Made by a program: the position numbers and the translations under genes. The notes beneath the pieces are model-generated. The model searched no databases. It was not told the origin of the DNA and saw only the letters and a list, made by a program, of their open reading frames with translations. From positions 159,514,456-159,578,455 of the forward strand of contig NC_053494.1 of assembly GCF_905171775.1 (NCBI RefSeq): DNA of 64,000 bases, in the 5' to 3' direction. Of the stretch, positions 63,659-64,000 are shown one piece after another; positions within the stretch are counted from its first letter, which is position 1, and each line of letters opens with the position of its first letter. The stretch comes from Rana temporaria (taxonomy: Eukaryota > Chordata > Amphibia > Anura > Ranidae).

Positions 63659-64000
63659 ATGGGAACCTCATCCCGTCGTTCCTCGGCTTCTCGCTCACGG
63701 TCACCCAGAGTAAATACCGGAGTAGCAGGGCATAACACCATGGACCAACCCCATACTCCCCAAGGGAACACGGCACCCACCCTCCGGGGCTCTACCCAGA
63801 CCATACACCAAGCCTCCTCACAAACACCCACAGATATTGTATTGACGGCCCCAGGATCAGAGATACCCTCTCAAATGAATAGGGGTATGGCGGACACCGG
63901 GAGCATTGGACTACCACAGATTAATATATTGGACTTAAGAGCAGTGGCGGCAGACATCAAGGACACTCTCGCTGCAGCAATAGCTGAACTCCGCATAGAC
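63659..64000 (+). CDS. L1 ORF1 protein, N-terminal part (runs off the window)
   Basis: ATG at 63659 opens 114 codons with no stop to the window end. The protein begins MGTSSRRSSASRSRSPRV, a Ser/Arg-rich basic N-terminus, continues through a Pro/Thr/Gln-rich stretch, and near the end reads INILDLRAVAADIKDTLAAA, the start of a heptad-like coiled coil. L1 ORF1 proteins are RNA-binding chaperones that trimerise through such a coil, with the RRM and C-terminal domain lying beyond this window. The position right after the monomer array supports the call. Integrity of the rest is unknown. Confidence 0.75.
   Translation, partial: MGTSSRRSSASRSRSPRVNTGVAGHNTMDQPHTPQGNTAPTLRGSTQTIHQASSQTPTDIVLTAPGSEIPSQMNRGMADTGSIGLPQINILDLRAVAADIKDTLAAAIAELRID

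Overview
The window is vertebrate nuclear DNA, most likely from a frog of the ranid type. The evidence is the repeat content: short palindromic elements whose ends read roughly 'gccgcgtacacacgatc', TTAA-flanked foldbacks, Tc1/mariner and hAT relics, tRNA-derived SINEs, L1, L2-like tails and Penelope-like elements, all nested in AT-rich non-coding DNA. The species assignment rests on pattern recognition, not on a search. I found no convincing host protein-coding exon, rRNA, functional tRNA gene or CRISPR array. The window reads as intergenic or deep intronic DNA shaped by transposition.

Layout. 1-12.6 kb: palindromic MITE-like elements, a deleted Tc1 element with transposase remains (6802-7464), a (TA)n microsatellite, a ~104-bp tandem duplication, and a TTAA-flanked MITE carrying a second MITE. 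12.6-18 kb: a large foldback enclosing an L1 ORF2 3' piece, a decayed retroelement-like stretch, and a 579-bp near-perfect palindrome that may be two inverted LTRs. 18.6-33 kb: second copies of several MITE families, a hammerhead-ribozyme-like motif (19702-19746), a Tc1 3' end, two TTAA-flanked palindromes, a full tRNA-derived SINE with 17-bp target duplications, and a hAT MITE with 8-bp duplications. 34.9-41.5 kb: an SINE split by a 2.1-kb inverted-repeat insertion, then a Penelope-like element with reverse-transcriptase C-terminus, GIY-YIG endonuclease and a second hammerhead-like fold downstream. 42-45 kb: Tc1 remains and a MITE interrupted by a poly(A)-tailed L1-like 3' end.

45.1-49.8 kb: the best-preserved object in the window. 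It is a complete 4,619-bp Ty1/copia retrotransposon on the minus strand, with LTRs that read as identical, a 5-bp target duplication, an intact 1,293-codon gag-pol, a purine-rich tract, and a primer-binding site matching the anticodon region of initiator tRNA-Met.

50-62 kb: hAT copies with clean 8-bp duplications, one inside a MITE and itself carrying a SINE; a minisatellite-bearing hAT fragment; a MITE inside a Tc1 end; an SINE holding two MITEs; and a Penelope RT relic split by an internal L1 fragment with a 13-bp duplication. 62.1-64 kb: the 5' end of an L1 on the plus strand, made of about eight units spaced ~178 bp, each with a YY1-like core, followed by an ORF1 still open at the window edge.

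The genes present are all transposon genes and do not form a host pathway. The nesting order gives a relative history: Tc1, Penelope and L2-tailed SINEs are old hosts; MITEs, hAT and the ~510-bp SINE came later; the copia element and the terminal L1 look youngest.
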